A DNA stretch of 46,545 bases, from NCBI GenBank assembly GCA_019351975.1, contig JABBOG010000030.1:1-46545 (forward strand), written 5' to 3'. Source of the DNA: Acidobacteriota bacterium (lineage in GTDB: Bacteria > Acidobacteriota > Terriglobia > Terriglobales > Acidobacteriaceae). Each line of letters starts with the position of its first letter. Positions within the stretch are counted from its first letter, which is position 1. The notes beneath the pieces were generated by a model. That model did no database searches. It saw only the letters and a program-made list of their open reading frames with translations, and had not been told where the DNA came from. Position numbers and translations under genes: made by a program. Below, in pieces: positions 20,098-26,649 of the stretch.

Positions 20098-21155
20098 CGC
20101 GGCCTCACCGATGGACCGACATTCGGAAGTTCCAAGTCGGCCTTGTACAGACGCAGAGCGCGGCGGTAGTCGTCCCCGGACAGTCTCTCAAGCTCACGGC
20201 CTGTCCACTTGCGGGGTGCTGAACCATCGATCTCCCAACCGTCTACAAGTTCGTCCAACGGATTGACGGGCTTCTCCACTGGAGGTGGGGGCGATAGGCG
20301 TTCGACCGGTTCAGGTTCGGGCATCACCGGCGCGGGGCGCTCTCTCAGAAGACCTAAGTCTCGCAAACGACGGTACGCGGCGGTGAGTTGAACGGCTGAC
20401 AGCAACTTGATACCGGGTGCGTTTCGTTCGATATACGCGATGATCGCTTTTTCGTTTTCGGGACATCGATAATACTGCGGGTTGTCCGCGAGGAACTGAG
20501 TCGATTGTGCGGCGTGCCAGGATGCGAGCTTGTCTAGCGGTACCGCGCCGGAGGCACCTACCGTCGAGGGATCAATGCGAAACTCTTCATCAGGTAGATT
20601 CAACACCCGCTCACGCTCCACTGCCCTGAGCTGACGGAGGGCGGCGACGTTCTCCTCTTGGAGCTGGACGATGCGCTCGGCCTGCTCTCGTTCGGCTGCG
20701 ATGCGCGGGGCATCGGCGGCGCGTTGCTCGGCTTCCTCAGCTTCGCGGAACTCACGTAGCGAGTCACGTTCGCGCTGCGTCATCACCTTCGGTCCAGGCT
20801 TGGGAGCGTACTTGCTTGGGCGCTCATAATCCTGCGTCTCGGCTTGCATCCGGGATGCGGCTCGCTCCGCTGCGGCGGCGCTGGCATCGGCTTCGCGCTC
20901 GGCTGCAATCCGGCGCTGCTCTGCGAGAAGATCGCGCCGGTTCGGTATGGCTGTTTTGCCACACGATGAATTGCGACATACCGCCGCTCCGTTCCGTAGC
21001 CGGGTGTGTGTTGCGGTCGATTCGGTCGAACAACGCTCGCAAACTACCGCATACGCAGGCTCCGGCGAACGCCGCACCATGCGGGTCGTGCGGAGGGTTC
21101 CGAATTGTCGGCCTTCTAAGTTTTCCAGGCCGTTCATAACGAGGGTGCTACTCAT
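20094..21155 (-). CDS. Zinc-ribbon / coiled-coil phage protein
   Basis: 353 residues from ATG 21155 (GGAG about nine bases upstream; an 11-residue upstream extension lacks a site). The N-terminal 55 residues look like the small phage zinc ribbon that accompanies AP2/HNH proteins: NLEGRQFGTLRT, then CERC and C-x4-C. A charged Ala/Glu/Arg coiled coil spans about residues 70-190. A compact helical module follows (FLADNPQYYRCPENEKAIIAY ... RRLRDLGLL), a pattern I associate with phage proteins that carry an F-x3-P-x-Y box. A Pro-rich linker and a short helical C-terminus (DYRRALRLYKADLEL) end the protein. Function unknown; DNA binding is likely. Confidence 0.7.
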   Translation of the reverse strand: MSSTLVMNGLENLEGRQFGTLRTTRMVRRSPEPAYAVVCERCSTESTATHTRLRNGAAVCRNSSCGKTAIPNRRDLLAEQRRIAAEREADASAAAAERAASRMQAETQDYERPSKYAPKPGPKVMTQRERDSLREFREAEEAEQRAADAPRIAAEREQAERIVQLQEENVAALRQLRAVERERVLNLPDEEFRIDPSTVGASGAVPLDKLASWHAAQSTQFLADNPQYYRCPENEKAIIAYIERNAPGIKLLSAVQLTAAYRRLRDLGLLRERPAPVMPEPEPVERLSPPPPVEKPVNPLDELVDGWEIDGSAPRKWTGRELERLSGDDYRRALRLYKADLELPNVGPSVRPR

Positions 21156-21239
21156 TTTTATTTCTCCAAATCGGTGTTGCTGCACCATTCGCCACCGTTC
21201 GCAATCGCGGTGCTCAGTGTCTTGCGCACTTCGATGAAC

Positions 21240-21437
21240 TCATCTAAAAACGCCTTCGCGTCCGTAATCGTCTCGATGGTATTGGCGAACGATTGTTTGG
21301 GCGTCGCCGGTGGGGTCATCTAACTCGAATGTCGCGCCCTTCGGCTGCTCCAGGAAAGTGCGCAGATGTGCGGCTGGGCCATGTAGATACCTGAAGAGCG
21401 CCGCGATGCCTTGATTGCGCGTTTTGTATTGGCTCAT
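21240..21437 (-). CDS. Small hypothetical phage protein (65 aa)
   Basis: The protein starts MSQYKTRNQGIAALFRYLHG and ends DDYGREGVFR. ATG 21437 overlaps the upstream stop as ATGA, which selects this start over a longer in-frame alternative at 21518. It is moderately charged and largely helical, with a short FELDDPTGDAQTIV beta segment. No family recognised. An 84-base gap separates it from the zinc-ribbon/coiled-coil gene. Confidence 0.7.
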   Translation of the reverse strand: MSQYKTRNQGIAALFRYLHGPAAHLRTFLEQPKGATFELDDPTGDAQTIVRQYHRDDYGREGVFR

Positions 21438-21853
21438 CTCGTACTCCGGTGCGTGTAACGATTCGACTTGTGGTAGTACCACGGTGCGAGTTTCCGGGCA
21501 GCGTATAGCCGTCCACATCGCGTGATCGTCTCGCGTGCCAACTTAGGTGCTACGGCCTCTCCCGAAGCGAGGCAGAACCACGCGGCCTGTAGGTCAAGCC
21601 TGTTTTCCAACGCCTTTGTCGTAGCAAACTCGATGTCGACGATGTAGTGGATGGCGTCGTAATTTAGCTTGGTCGACTTACCGATGCCATCGGGGTCGAC
21701 GATGCTGGCGACGACCGGGCTCAACGCCTTCAAATTCACGTACTCTGCGACGACCGCATAGAAGACGTTCTGGTAGTGAGCCTGAAGCTCGGCACGTGTC
21801 ACGGCGGTACGCACTTGGTCGATGCGGTCAACCGGCGCGGATAAATTTCTCAA
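21434..21853 (-). CDS. Hypothetical phage protein (139 aa)
   Basis: A helical protein starting with TTG at 21853 (GAGGAG four to five bases upstream, overlapping the stop of the previous gene). It reads MRNLSAPVDRIDQVRTA and later NRLDLQAAWFCLASGEAVAPK and ends with a basic, aromatic tail (APWYYHKSNRYTHRSTR). A GIGKST string in the middle resembles a P-loop but lacks the first Gly/Ala and the surrounding fold. Position between the sigma-like and zinc-ribbon genes suggests a regulatory or DNA-handling role, but nothing firm can be said. Confidence 0.7.
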   Translation of the reverse strand: MRNLSAPVDRIDQVRTAVTRAELQAHYQNVFYAVVAEYVNLKALSPVVASIVDPDGIGKSTKLNYDAIHYIVDIEFATTKALENRLDLQAAWFCLASGEAVAPKLARETITRCGRLYAARKLAPWYYHKSNRYTHRSTR

Positions 21854-21860
21854 TTGCTCC

Positions 21861-22094
21861 TCATTGAATTTTTAGTGCGCAGTTCATCAGCTCAAGGGCG
21901 TCTTCAAAGATGCGAAGGTCGTGCCTTCGTGGTTTCGTGGCTTTGGATCGCTCGATGACGTAAAACTGCTCCACCCGTCGAGGTCTGCGTATCAGGTACG
22001 CGGCGTTGTGGCTCTTCTGAATCGACGGGGCGGATATGGGGCCGCTTTCGATGCGGCGAGTGTGTCCTCGCTCTCCTGCATCTACTGGCGGCAT
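21861..22094 (-). CDS. Small hypothetical protein, near-leaderless
   Basis: 77 residues (MPPVDAGERGHTRRIESG ... FEDALELMNCALKIQ). It is basic in the middle (SKATKPRRHDLRIF) with an amphipathic C-terminal helix. Its stop codon lies inside the ribosome site of the next gene with a 7-base gap, which suggests coupling. No Shine-Dalgarno precedes the ATG; the candidate promoter at 22104-22132 would start RNA only a few bases before it, giving a leaderless or very short leader message. If the promoter call is wrong, this may not be a gene. Confidence 0.45.
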   Translation of the reverse strand: MPPVDAGERGHTRRIESGPISAPSIQKSHNAAYLIRRPRRVEQFYVIERSKATKPRRHDLRIFEDALELMNCALKIQ

Positions 22095-22103
22095 TGAACT
22101 CTA

Positions 22104-22132
22104 CATATAGAGAGTGTGGCGAAGGGGTCCAA
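22104..22132 (-). promoter_or_regulatory. Candidate sigma-70 type promoter
   Basis: On the minus strand TTGGAC (22132-22127) is separated by exactly 17 bases from TATATG (22109-22104). It stands between the sigma-like gene and all downstream virion-type genes, where a middle/late promoter would be expected. Predicted transcript start is about 22097. Confidence 0.5.
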
Positions 22133-22165
22133 GGGTATGTTTTTTTGATCTTTTTCGTGGCATAC

Positions 22166-22834
22166 CTAGGCCGTCTGCAACCCGGCCTCTGCGTATCCAG
22201 GGTCATAAACCCCTTCTTCTTTCTCAGCGGCTCGCATGGCGTTCAACTCATCTTCTGAAAAGTGTTCGCACCGCAGTTCGTTCTGTCGGAGACGCACACT
22301 CTTGAAGCGGTCCCTAGTCTTTTTGTTGTAGTAGAGGTACACATGCTTTTTCACCAGGCTGTAGATGCGCGTCGAGAGCTTCGCCTTGTCCGGCTTATCG
22401 AATGAATGAGCGCGTTGGAAGATCAGCAACGCGACCTCCCAAAATACGTCTTTTGGTTCGATTGCCCAATCCTGTGCAGATGTCCAGAGACTTTGCCGGA
22501 TGGCATCGAAAATCAAGTCTTCATATTCTGTGAGGATTCGGCCTGTAATTTCATAACGGCTGGCTTCTTTGGCGACGAAGCGGTTTGCCCACTTGAGGAA
22601 AGCCGTCTCTTCTACGGGTCCACCATACCGGTGAAGGTTGCCGTACAGTGTAGCGAGGATGGCTTCAGGCGCGGTAAAGAACAATTGGTATTTCGCCGCG
22701 TAGAATGCTGCTTCAGTGAGTGCGAGTGAGTTCGCGATGATGTAGTTGTTGAGGGTTGTTTGCCGGTCTTCAAGATTCGTTGCCGCGTCGGTTCCGGTTG
22801 CCGACTGCGGGGCGTCGATTGTGTTGTGTGCCAT
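22166..22834 (-). CDS. Divergent sigma-70 region-2-like protein lacking region 4
   Basis: 222 residues. Positions of about 75-165 follow the region 2 pattern of sigma factors: ILTEYEDLIFDAIRQSLW (helix 2.1), DVFWEVALLIFQRAHSFD (matching DxxQEvFLrvwraaxxFD), and AKLSTRIYSLVKKHVYLYYNKKTR (matching FSTWLYRIARNxaxDxxRr). The N-terminal 70 residues are helical and unknown. After region 2 only about 45 acidic residues remain, too few for a region 4 helix-turn-helix. AAAGGA lies four bases before the ATG. A phage-encoded transcription switch for the genes downstream is an attractive inference, supported by the promoter just after this gene. Confidence 0.6.
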   Translation of the reverse strand: MAHNTIDAPQSATGTDAATNLEDRQTTLNNYIIANSLALTEAAFYAAKYQLFFTAPEAILATLYGNLHRYGGPVEETAFLKWANRFVAKEASRYEITGRILTEYEDLIFDAIRQSLWTSAQDWAIEPKDVFWEVALLIFQRAHSFDKPDKAKLSTRIYSLVKKHVYLYYNKKTRDRFKSVRLRQNELRCEHFSEDELNAMRAAEKEEGVYDPGYAEAGLQTA

Positions 22835-22891
22835 TCGTCCTTTACGTGGGATGGTGGTGCTGGGGGCGACGGACGCGCCCCCGTCGTACGT

Positions 22892-23188
22892 TTACTGCTC
22901 CATCGCTTGCAGCGGGGTGGCGGCGGCGTAGTGCTCCGTCAGGATTTCTCGCAGGTCCGCAATGGTCGTCAATCCGTTCACCGCGCCGGTGCGGACCAGA
23001 CGCGCGGCAAGTTCGCGGGTAGGATCATCACGGAAGCTGTTCAGAGCTGCAAAAAACTCTTCCCAGAATGATTCGGGGTCGTCGAACAACTGGCGGTACA
23101 GTTTCTCCACCACGAGGGCGCGAGCCTCCGTACCGTCGAGTAGTTCTTCGGTGCGTGCCATCGCGAGTAGTGAGTCAGTAACTTCCAT
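22892..23188 (-). CDS. Small acidic helical phage protein (98 aa)
   Basis: It begins MEVTDSLLAMARTEELLDG and contains KLYRQLFDDPESFWEEFFAAL and LREILTEHYAAATPLQ. Strongly acidic, all helix, no cysteines. ATG 23188 with GGGAG twelve bases upstream is favoured; a 40-residue upstream extension is basic, overlaps the previous gene fully and has no site. It overlaps that gene's end by 14 bases. No family recognised. Confidence 0.65.
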   Translation of the reverse strand: MEVTDSLLAMARTEELLDGTEARALVVEKLYRQLFDDPESFWEEFFAALNSFRDDPTRELAARLVRTGAVNGLTTIADLREILTEHYAAATPLQAMEQ

Positions 23189-23426
23189 GATCTTTGCTTT
23201 CTCCCTTCGCCACTGCCGAAACGTATCGGTACGCTTCCTCCGGTCGAAACGCCGGGGTGATCTTGTCCGGAGCAAAGCGTCGAGCAGTTCGCAGGATCGA
23301 CCACTCAACTAGCTCCGGGTCGTAGCTGCTCCACCGTGCGGCATCCTGTACGGACGGTGGTGGGATGTGTGGCATTGCCATCTTCCATAGATCGACGAAG
23401 CCTGAAATCTTCTGTGCAAGCGTCAT
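23175..23426 (-). CDS. Small phage protein (83 aa)
   Basis: It starts MTLAQKISGFVDLWKMAMPH and includes SYDPELVEWSILRTARRFAPDK and a GESKDHGSY tail. ATG 23426 overlaps the stop of the winged-helix gene by 4 bases (ATGA). Predominantly helical with several aromatic residues. It follows a replication-like protein, so a partner or loader role is conceivable, but nothing in the sequence shows this. No recognised family. Confidence 0.65.
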   Translation of the reverse strand: MTLAQKISGFVDLWKMAMPHIPPPSVQDAARWSSYDPELVEWSILRTARRFAPDKITPAFRPEEAYRYVSAVAKGESKDHGSY

Positions 23427-24184
23427 TGGGACATCCTCATCAAGTTGGCGGCATCTGTGGGGCTGAGCTTTAGACCGTGTGGACCATAGACGCCTGCGCC
23501 ACCATAACCGTCTCGCAGCTCGTATCCAGATGGGAGCTGTAAGTCATCCTCAGCACCGGCGCTCACACCTTCACTAACCTTTTCGCTCACCTCAAACTCA
23601 CGTCCCCTCACCGAATGGCTCACGCTGTTCGTAACATTCGCGCTCACACTTTCAATCACCTCAAACTCACCTTCTGTGGGATAGGAAGAGGTTTTATGTA
23701 TCTCCTCTCTATCTCCCTTCTTGTTACTCTTCGGAGTCTCTGGCTGGGTTGCTGGCTGGGTTGCTGGCTGGGTTGCTGGCCGGGTTGCTGGCCGGGTCTC
23801 TGGATTGAGCGTCACGTACCTGAGCTTGGAAACATCCCTCGTTTCAAACACTTCCGAGAGGTCAAGTCTGGATGACTTATGTGGTCCGTCAGTTGGGGCG
23901 AATCCGTCTATCCAGTATCGGTATGCAACAGTCACACGCGGCTTTACGTCGCGGTAGATGTACCGCTTTTGCTCCAGCCCAGCTAATGCATCTTGGGCCG
24001 CTCCCTTGCTCAGTTCTGGAAGGAATACTCGGAGGGTCGGTTGATTGATTGTGTAGCTGCCCGTTTGCCGATCTGCCAACATGAGCAGAATGACGAAGGT
24101 AAGAGCTTCGTTGTTGGTCATCTGACCAGTCATCGTGTGTTCGATCAACCCTCGGTAGAGAGGCACATAGCCGGAGAAGTTCAT
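23423..24184 (-). CDS. Winged-helix replication-initiator-like phage protein
   Basis: 253 residues. The N-terminal 85 residues (GYVPLYRGLIEHTMTGQMTNNE, TFVILLMLADRQTG, LSKGAAQDALAGLEQKRYIYRDV) follow the pattern of the winged-helix domain of phage replication proteins of the O/DnaD-like type. A linker made of repeated PATQ/PATR units (residues about 131-150) is encoded by a 12-bp tandem repeat. The last 100 residues are acidic and Ser/Val-rich with a short helical end (LSPTDAANLMRMSQ). It may bind the element's origin. Its ATG overlaps the 96-residue gene stop by 4 bases and its stop overlaps the next start by 4. Confidence 0.6.
   Translation of the reverse strand: MNFSGYVPLYRGLIEHTMTGQMTNNEALTFVILLMLADRQTGSYTINQPTLRVFLPELSKGAAQDALAGLEQKRYIYRDVKPRVTVAYRYWIDGFAPTDGPHKSSRLDLSEVFETRDVSKLRYVTLNPETRPATRPATQPATQPATQPETPKSNKKGDREEIHKTSSYPTEGEFEVIESVSANVTNSVSHSVRGREFEVSEKVSEGVSAGAEDDLQLPSGYELRDGYGGAGVYGPHGLKLSPTDAANLMRMSQ
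23741..23800. repeat. 12-bp tandem repeat, 5 copies
   Basis: TGGCTGGGTTGC is repeated three times exactly and then twice with substitutions (TGGCCGGG). It lies in phase inside the winged-helix gene and encodes the PATQ/PATR linker, so unit gain or loss keeps the frame. Confidence 0.9.
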
Positions 24185-24471
24185 TGCACGTCCTCCGGCT
24201 TCACCGTCGCTATGATCTCGGCGGCTACTTCAGGATGCTTGGCCGCCAGGCGGCGGACATTCTGCCGAGCTTTGAGGCGCAAGTATGCAACAGCCTCAGC
24301 ACTCGCGCTGGGTGCCGCGTGCTGCGATGGGCTGTTCGCAATCTTCATCCAATGGATGATATTTTCCTTGATTGTTTCGGGGGAGCGTCTGGGTGCCGGG
24401 GCGAGGAAGGTGTCGATGATTTGTTGGACTACAGGATTCCCCGAGGTGGGGGATACGTTTGTACGGGGCAT
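24181..24471 (-). CDS. First gene of the leftward operon, small hypothetical protein
   Basis: 96 residues: a disordered start (MPRTNVSPTSGNP), a helix VVQQIIDTFLAPA, then ETIKENIIHWMKIANSP, and a basic helical part (AVAYLRLKARQNVRRLAAKHPEVAAEII). It is the first frame after the strong leftward promoter near 24600 and overlaps the winged-helix gene start by 4 bases. First position in an early operon often holds a replication or regulatory accessory protein. No family recognised. Confidence 0.6.
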   Translation of the reverse strand: MPRTNVSPTSGNPVVQQIIDTFLAPAPRRSPETIKENIIHWMKIANSPSQHAAPSASAEAVAYLRLKARQNVRRLAAKHPEVAAEIIATVKPEDVQ

Positions 24472-24905
24472 TACTTTCCTACGGATGCCGCCCGTGCGTG
24501 CCGTCGCGAGGTTCTTACGAGGTCTGCACTGTTGGGCTGGCTACTGCGGCGAATCTCACATAGAGACTGCAAGCCGCTCTGTTGATACTGTAACTGCTAT
24601 ATTAGCAGGTTTTTGCCAATCTGTCAAGCGAATCGCCAGTGTTTACGGGGTGATTCGCATACTTGCTACAAAGAGTTTTGTACTTCGTTTGTGTGTTCAT
24701 GAGAAAAAAACAGTGCGAATATCGTTGGGGGTTAGAACCAGAAGCTATCCGCCAGTTAGCAAGTACAAGGTGCATAGACGCTCAAAAAGTGCATGGTCTG
24801 ATCCGAACTTAGCAATAATTTAGCTAGGCAAAGTGAAGTTTGACTCCCCGTAGGGAGTACCTCATTATTCCTCTAACGCTTCACACTTCACACCAGGAGA
24901 ACCCG
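24472..24905. promoter_or_regulatory. 434-bp divergent control region with TTAGCA motifs
   Basis: No convincing gene. It separates the main leftward operon from a rightward gene. TTAGCA occurs at 24602, 24756 and 24809, and its complement TGCTA at 24595 and 24664. TACTTGCTA (24660-24668) is a perfect inverted match to TAGCAAGTA (24757-24765), and TTGTACTT (24679-24686) to AAGTACAA (24761-24768). A hairpin ACTCCC-CGTA-GGGAGT (24843-24858) lies in the leader of the rightward gene. This looks like an operator region. Confidence 0.5.
24594..24627 (-). promoter_or_regulatory. Near-consensus sigma-70 promoter with overlapping palindromic operator
   Basis: On the minus strand TTGACA (24627-24622), a 17-base spacer and TAATAT (24604-24599) form an almost perfect promoter for the leftward operon. 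The -10 lies in the perfect palindrome CTGCTA-TAT-TAGCAG (24594-24608), a good place for a repressor. The first downstream gene starts at 24471. Confidence 0.8.
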
Positions 24906-25205
24906 ATGACCGATACCGCAGACCGCACCGCCGCCGAGATCGAAACCGAACTTCACGCGCTCAATGGGCTTAGAAACCAGGTACCACCAACCTCAGCCTT
25001 CGGCGACGACAATCACGAAGCGATCACCGCACAGATACGGGTCATCCGAGAGGGGATGACCTACGAAAAACTGGTAGCCGAATACGAGGAGGGTAACGCC
25101 GAAATCTTCAACGCCGCTCTCAATGCCTTGGGGTGGCTTTACGACGACGACACTCCTCCGAGCGATTGGTGGGCCGCGTTGGTGGAAGAGCCCGTTGCGG
25201 CGTAA
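24906..25205 (+). CDS. Small acidic hypothetical protein (99 aa)
   Basis: Reads MTDTADRTAAEIETELHALNG, then GDDNHEAITAQIRVIREGMTYE and EIFNAALNALGWLYDDDTPPSDWW. Very acidic and helical. AGGAGA a few bases before ATG 24906 selects this start; an upstream in-frame start has no site. It is the only rightward gene between two leftward blocks and is transcribed away from the operator region, the place where phages often put a lysogeny or anti-repressor gene. No DNA-binding motif is visible. No family recognised. Confidence 0.7.
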   Translation: MTDTADRTAAEIETELHALNGLRNQVPPTSAFGDDNHEAITAQIRVIREGMTYEKLVAEYEEGNAEIFNAALNALGWLYDDDTPPSDWWAALVEEPVAA

Positions 25206-25217
25206 CGAATACGGATC

Positions 25218-25249
25218 ACGGCCAGCCCATTGATCGAGCGGCTGGCCGT
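25218..25249. terminator. Bidirectional hairpin between convergent genes
   Basis: ACGGCCAGCC (25218-25227) pairs perfectly over 10 bp with GGCTGGCCGT (25240-25249) across a 12-nt loop. It sits in the 51-base gap between two convergent stops. No T-tract follows on either side, so it may act as an RNA-protecting or Rho-assisted end. Confidence 0.5.
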
Positions 25250-25256
25250 CGTCGTC

Positions 25257-25802
25257 TCAGGATTCCCAAACATCGGCCAAGCACTGCGGAGGGCGTACGA
25301 CCGGTACTCGCGGTTCGTTCCATCCGCCGAACTTCGTCGCCGTCGGCGGTAATACCTTGTCGAGCAGCTTCTCTGCATCGCAGTCATTTTTACGGTGAAA
25401 GCCATGCGGGTCTGAGTGATCATGTAGAACCGCTTGGCAAGCTGCTACGCGCTCTAGGCGATGTGCGGCCTCATCCACCATGACGGCGAGTAGTGTGCGC
25501 AGCTTCAGACGGTCGTGAACTCGTTTACGAGCCTGTGCCAGCGTTGGGCCGTCCGCGCTCCACCCATAGGAAATGTTTCGCTGCTTCCAGGCCATCGGCG
25601 CGATGCTTCCCAGTGGGCCGTCGTCCGTCCATGGCGTCCGTAGCTCCATTACTTCCGCGTGATCGTCGCCGGGTACCGGTTCTGCATCAACGACTAGCTG
25701 TATCAAGTGCTCTGCAACCGCTTTGCGTTCAGCAAGAGACACCTGCTCATCCGCCACGATCTTCCGCAGTTCATCGGCTTGTGTTTCTGTACTACTGTTC
25801 AA
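25257..25802 (-). CDS. Hypothetical protein (181 aa)
   Basis: Starts with TTG at 25802 (GGGAG seven bases upstream), reading MNSSTETQADELRKIV, then ERKAVAEHLIQLVVDAEP, LAQARKRVHDRLKLRTLLA, and a C-terminal part with GFHRKNDCDAEKLLDKVLPP. It overlaps the preceding gene by 11 bases, so the two are translated together. Mixed helical with two Cys and several His, no recognised motif. Probably an accessory phage gene of the second leftward cluster. Confidence 0.65.
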   Translation of the reverse strand: MNSSTETQADELRKIVADEQVSLAERKAVAEHLIQLVVDAEPVPGDDHAEVMELRTPWTDDGPLGSIAPMAWKQRNISYGWSADGPTLAQARKRVHDRLKLRTLLAVMVDEAAHRLERVAACQAVLHDHSDPHGFHRKNDCDAEKLLDKVLPPTATKFGGWNEPRVPVVRPPQCLADVWES

Positions 25803-26124
25803 GTATTTCTCCCTTCGTCCGGTAGCGTTCCAAGATGCGCTCCGTTACCTGCTCCGCTGTCTCACGCGTCTCTACTGGCGTATCAGATACGTTCGGCAGT
25901 CCATGTGTCCCCGGCGCATCTGCGGCCTTCCATGCGTCCCTCAGCTCTCGCCTCAGTTCCAGTTGCTCGCGTTCCTCTCTCAAGCTCAAGATGTCCGCCA
26001 GCCGCAACGCGGCCTGCATCCTCAGGCGTTCATTGCCTGAGGTCTTCATTGTCGTAGTGAGGAATCGAACCAGCTCTCCCCACCGTTTCCGTCCTTTGCG
26101 AGACGGTTGTTTCTGCGTTGTCAT
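25792..26124 (-). CDS. Basic/charged helical protein (110 aa)
   Basis: Begins with a very basic segment (MTTQKQPSRKGRKRWGELV). A long charged helix LRMQAALRLADILSLREEREQ follows, then RRELRDAWKAAD, and it ends with VTERILERYRTKGEILEQ. The basic start plus coiled coil recalls small terminase subunits or phage DNA-binding proteins, but there is no large terminase nearby and no helix-turn-helix I can support. It overlaps the downstream gene start by 11 bases. Confidence 0.6.
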   Translation of the reverse strand: MTTQKQPSRKGRKRWGELVRFLTTTMKTSGNERLRMQAALRLADILSLREEREQLELRRELRDAWKAADAPGTHGLPNVSDTPVETRETAEQVTERILERYRTKGEILEQ

Positions 26125-26140
26125 GTGATTTTGTACCTAC

Positions 26141-26380
26141 TTATTTAGAGCCTGAGATGGGCTCCTCACGGGTACTATTTTTGGACTTTATCGGCCCCGT
26201 ATGTGGCTCCATGTACCCGGTACGCACCGAATACGCCGATGGAACCTCAGGGCAGTTGCCGGATAACACATGGCCGGGAATCATAGGGTCCCCTTTGCCA
26301 AAGGCGGTTCTGCCGCGATTCGCGATTGCGATTGGGATTCGGGCTGGCCAGCTCAGCACGCGCGGGAAGGGTGAGACCAC
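26141..26380 (-). CDS. Possible small protein (79 aa)
   Basis: The frame starts with GTG at 26380, five bases after GGGGAG, and reads MVSPFPRVLSWPARIPIAIA and later GHVLSGNCPEVPSAYSVRTG. It ends 16 bases before the next gene of the same cluster. Spacing and ribosome site favour a gene, but composition is not strongly protein-like and an overlapping plus-strand frame of 100 codons exists. Uncertain. Confidence 0.35.
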   Translation of the reverse strand: MVSPFPRVLSWPARIPIAIANRGRTAFGKGDPMIPGHVLSGNCPEVPSAYSVRTGYMEPHTGPIKSKNSTREEPISGSK

Positions 26381-26579
26381 GCGGACTCCCCGGCCCCGGC
26401 CTAGACTAGGGTTCGGTTAGGGACGTTACCGTCCCGTCGCAACTTCGCCCGCCAAGCTCCAGGCCGGACAGGATCGATGCGCCGGTGAGCTGCAAGGCGG
26501 ACGCGACGGGATGAGAAGTCTGGGAGTTGGCAGCGTGAGAATAAACGGATGGTCACGTCTTTATGCCTGCATTTTTCGC

Positions 26580-26608
26580 TTGCAATCGTCACGATGTTTT
26601 GTTACATT
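26580..26608 (+). promoter_or_regulatory. Promoter of the serine recombinase gene
   Basis: TTGCAA (26580-26585), 17-base spacer, TACATT (26603-26608). Because TTGCAA is its own complement it could also serve as the -35 of a leftward promoter with TAAAGA (26563-26558) after 16 bases, driving the second leftward cluster. The leftward half is weaker. Confidence 0.5.
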
Positions 26609-26639
26609 TTCTCTACGGTCGTTGAAGAAAAGTAACAAA
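26598..26639 (+). promoter_or_regulatory. Long hairpin in the recombinase leader, touching its ribosome site
   Basis: TTTGTTAC-A-TTTTCT (26598-26612) pairs with AGAAAAGTAACAAA (26626-26639): 14 bp with one bulged A and a 13-nt loop. The right arm contains the first bases of the AAAGGA ribosome site (26637-26642) for ATG 26650. It also covers the -10, so it may be a recombinase binding site (autoregulation) or an RNA translation lock. Confidence 0.5.
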
Positions 26640-26649
26640 GGATACAAAC

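Noticed and set aside
21650-21700. GIGKST string in the 139-residue protein as a P-loop ATPase
   Set aside because: The first Gly/Ala of the Walker A motif is missing, no Walker B is present and the protein is too small for a packaging ATPase.
24699-24809. 36-codon plus-strand frame starting MRKKQCEYRWGLEPE in the control region
   Set aside because: No Shine-Dalgarno and no helix-turn-helix; it overlaps the inverted repeats that look regulatory.
25792-26124. Small terminase subunit
   Set aside because: The basic start and coiled coil fit loosely, but no helix-turn-helix is visible and no large terminase follows, so the name would be unsupported.
26118-26420. Plus-strand frame of 100 codons overlapping the possible 79-residue minus-strand gene
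   Set aside because: No ribosome site before its ATG, it overlaps the start of the 110-residue gene, and its C-terminus is a low-complexity Arg/Pro tail.
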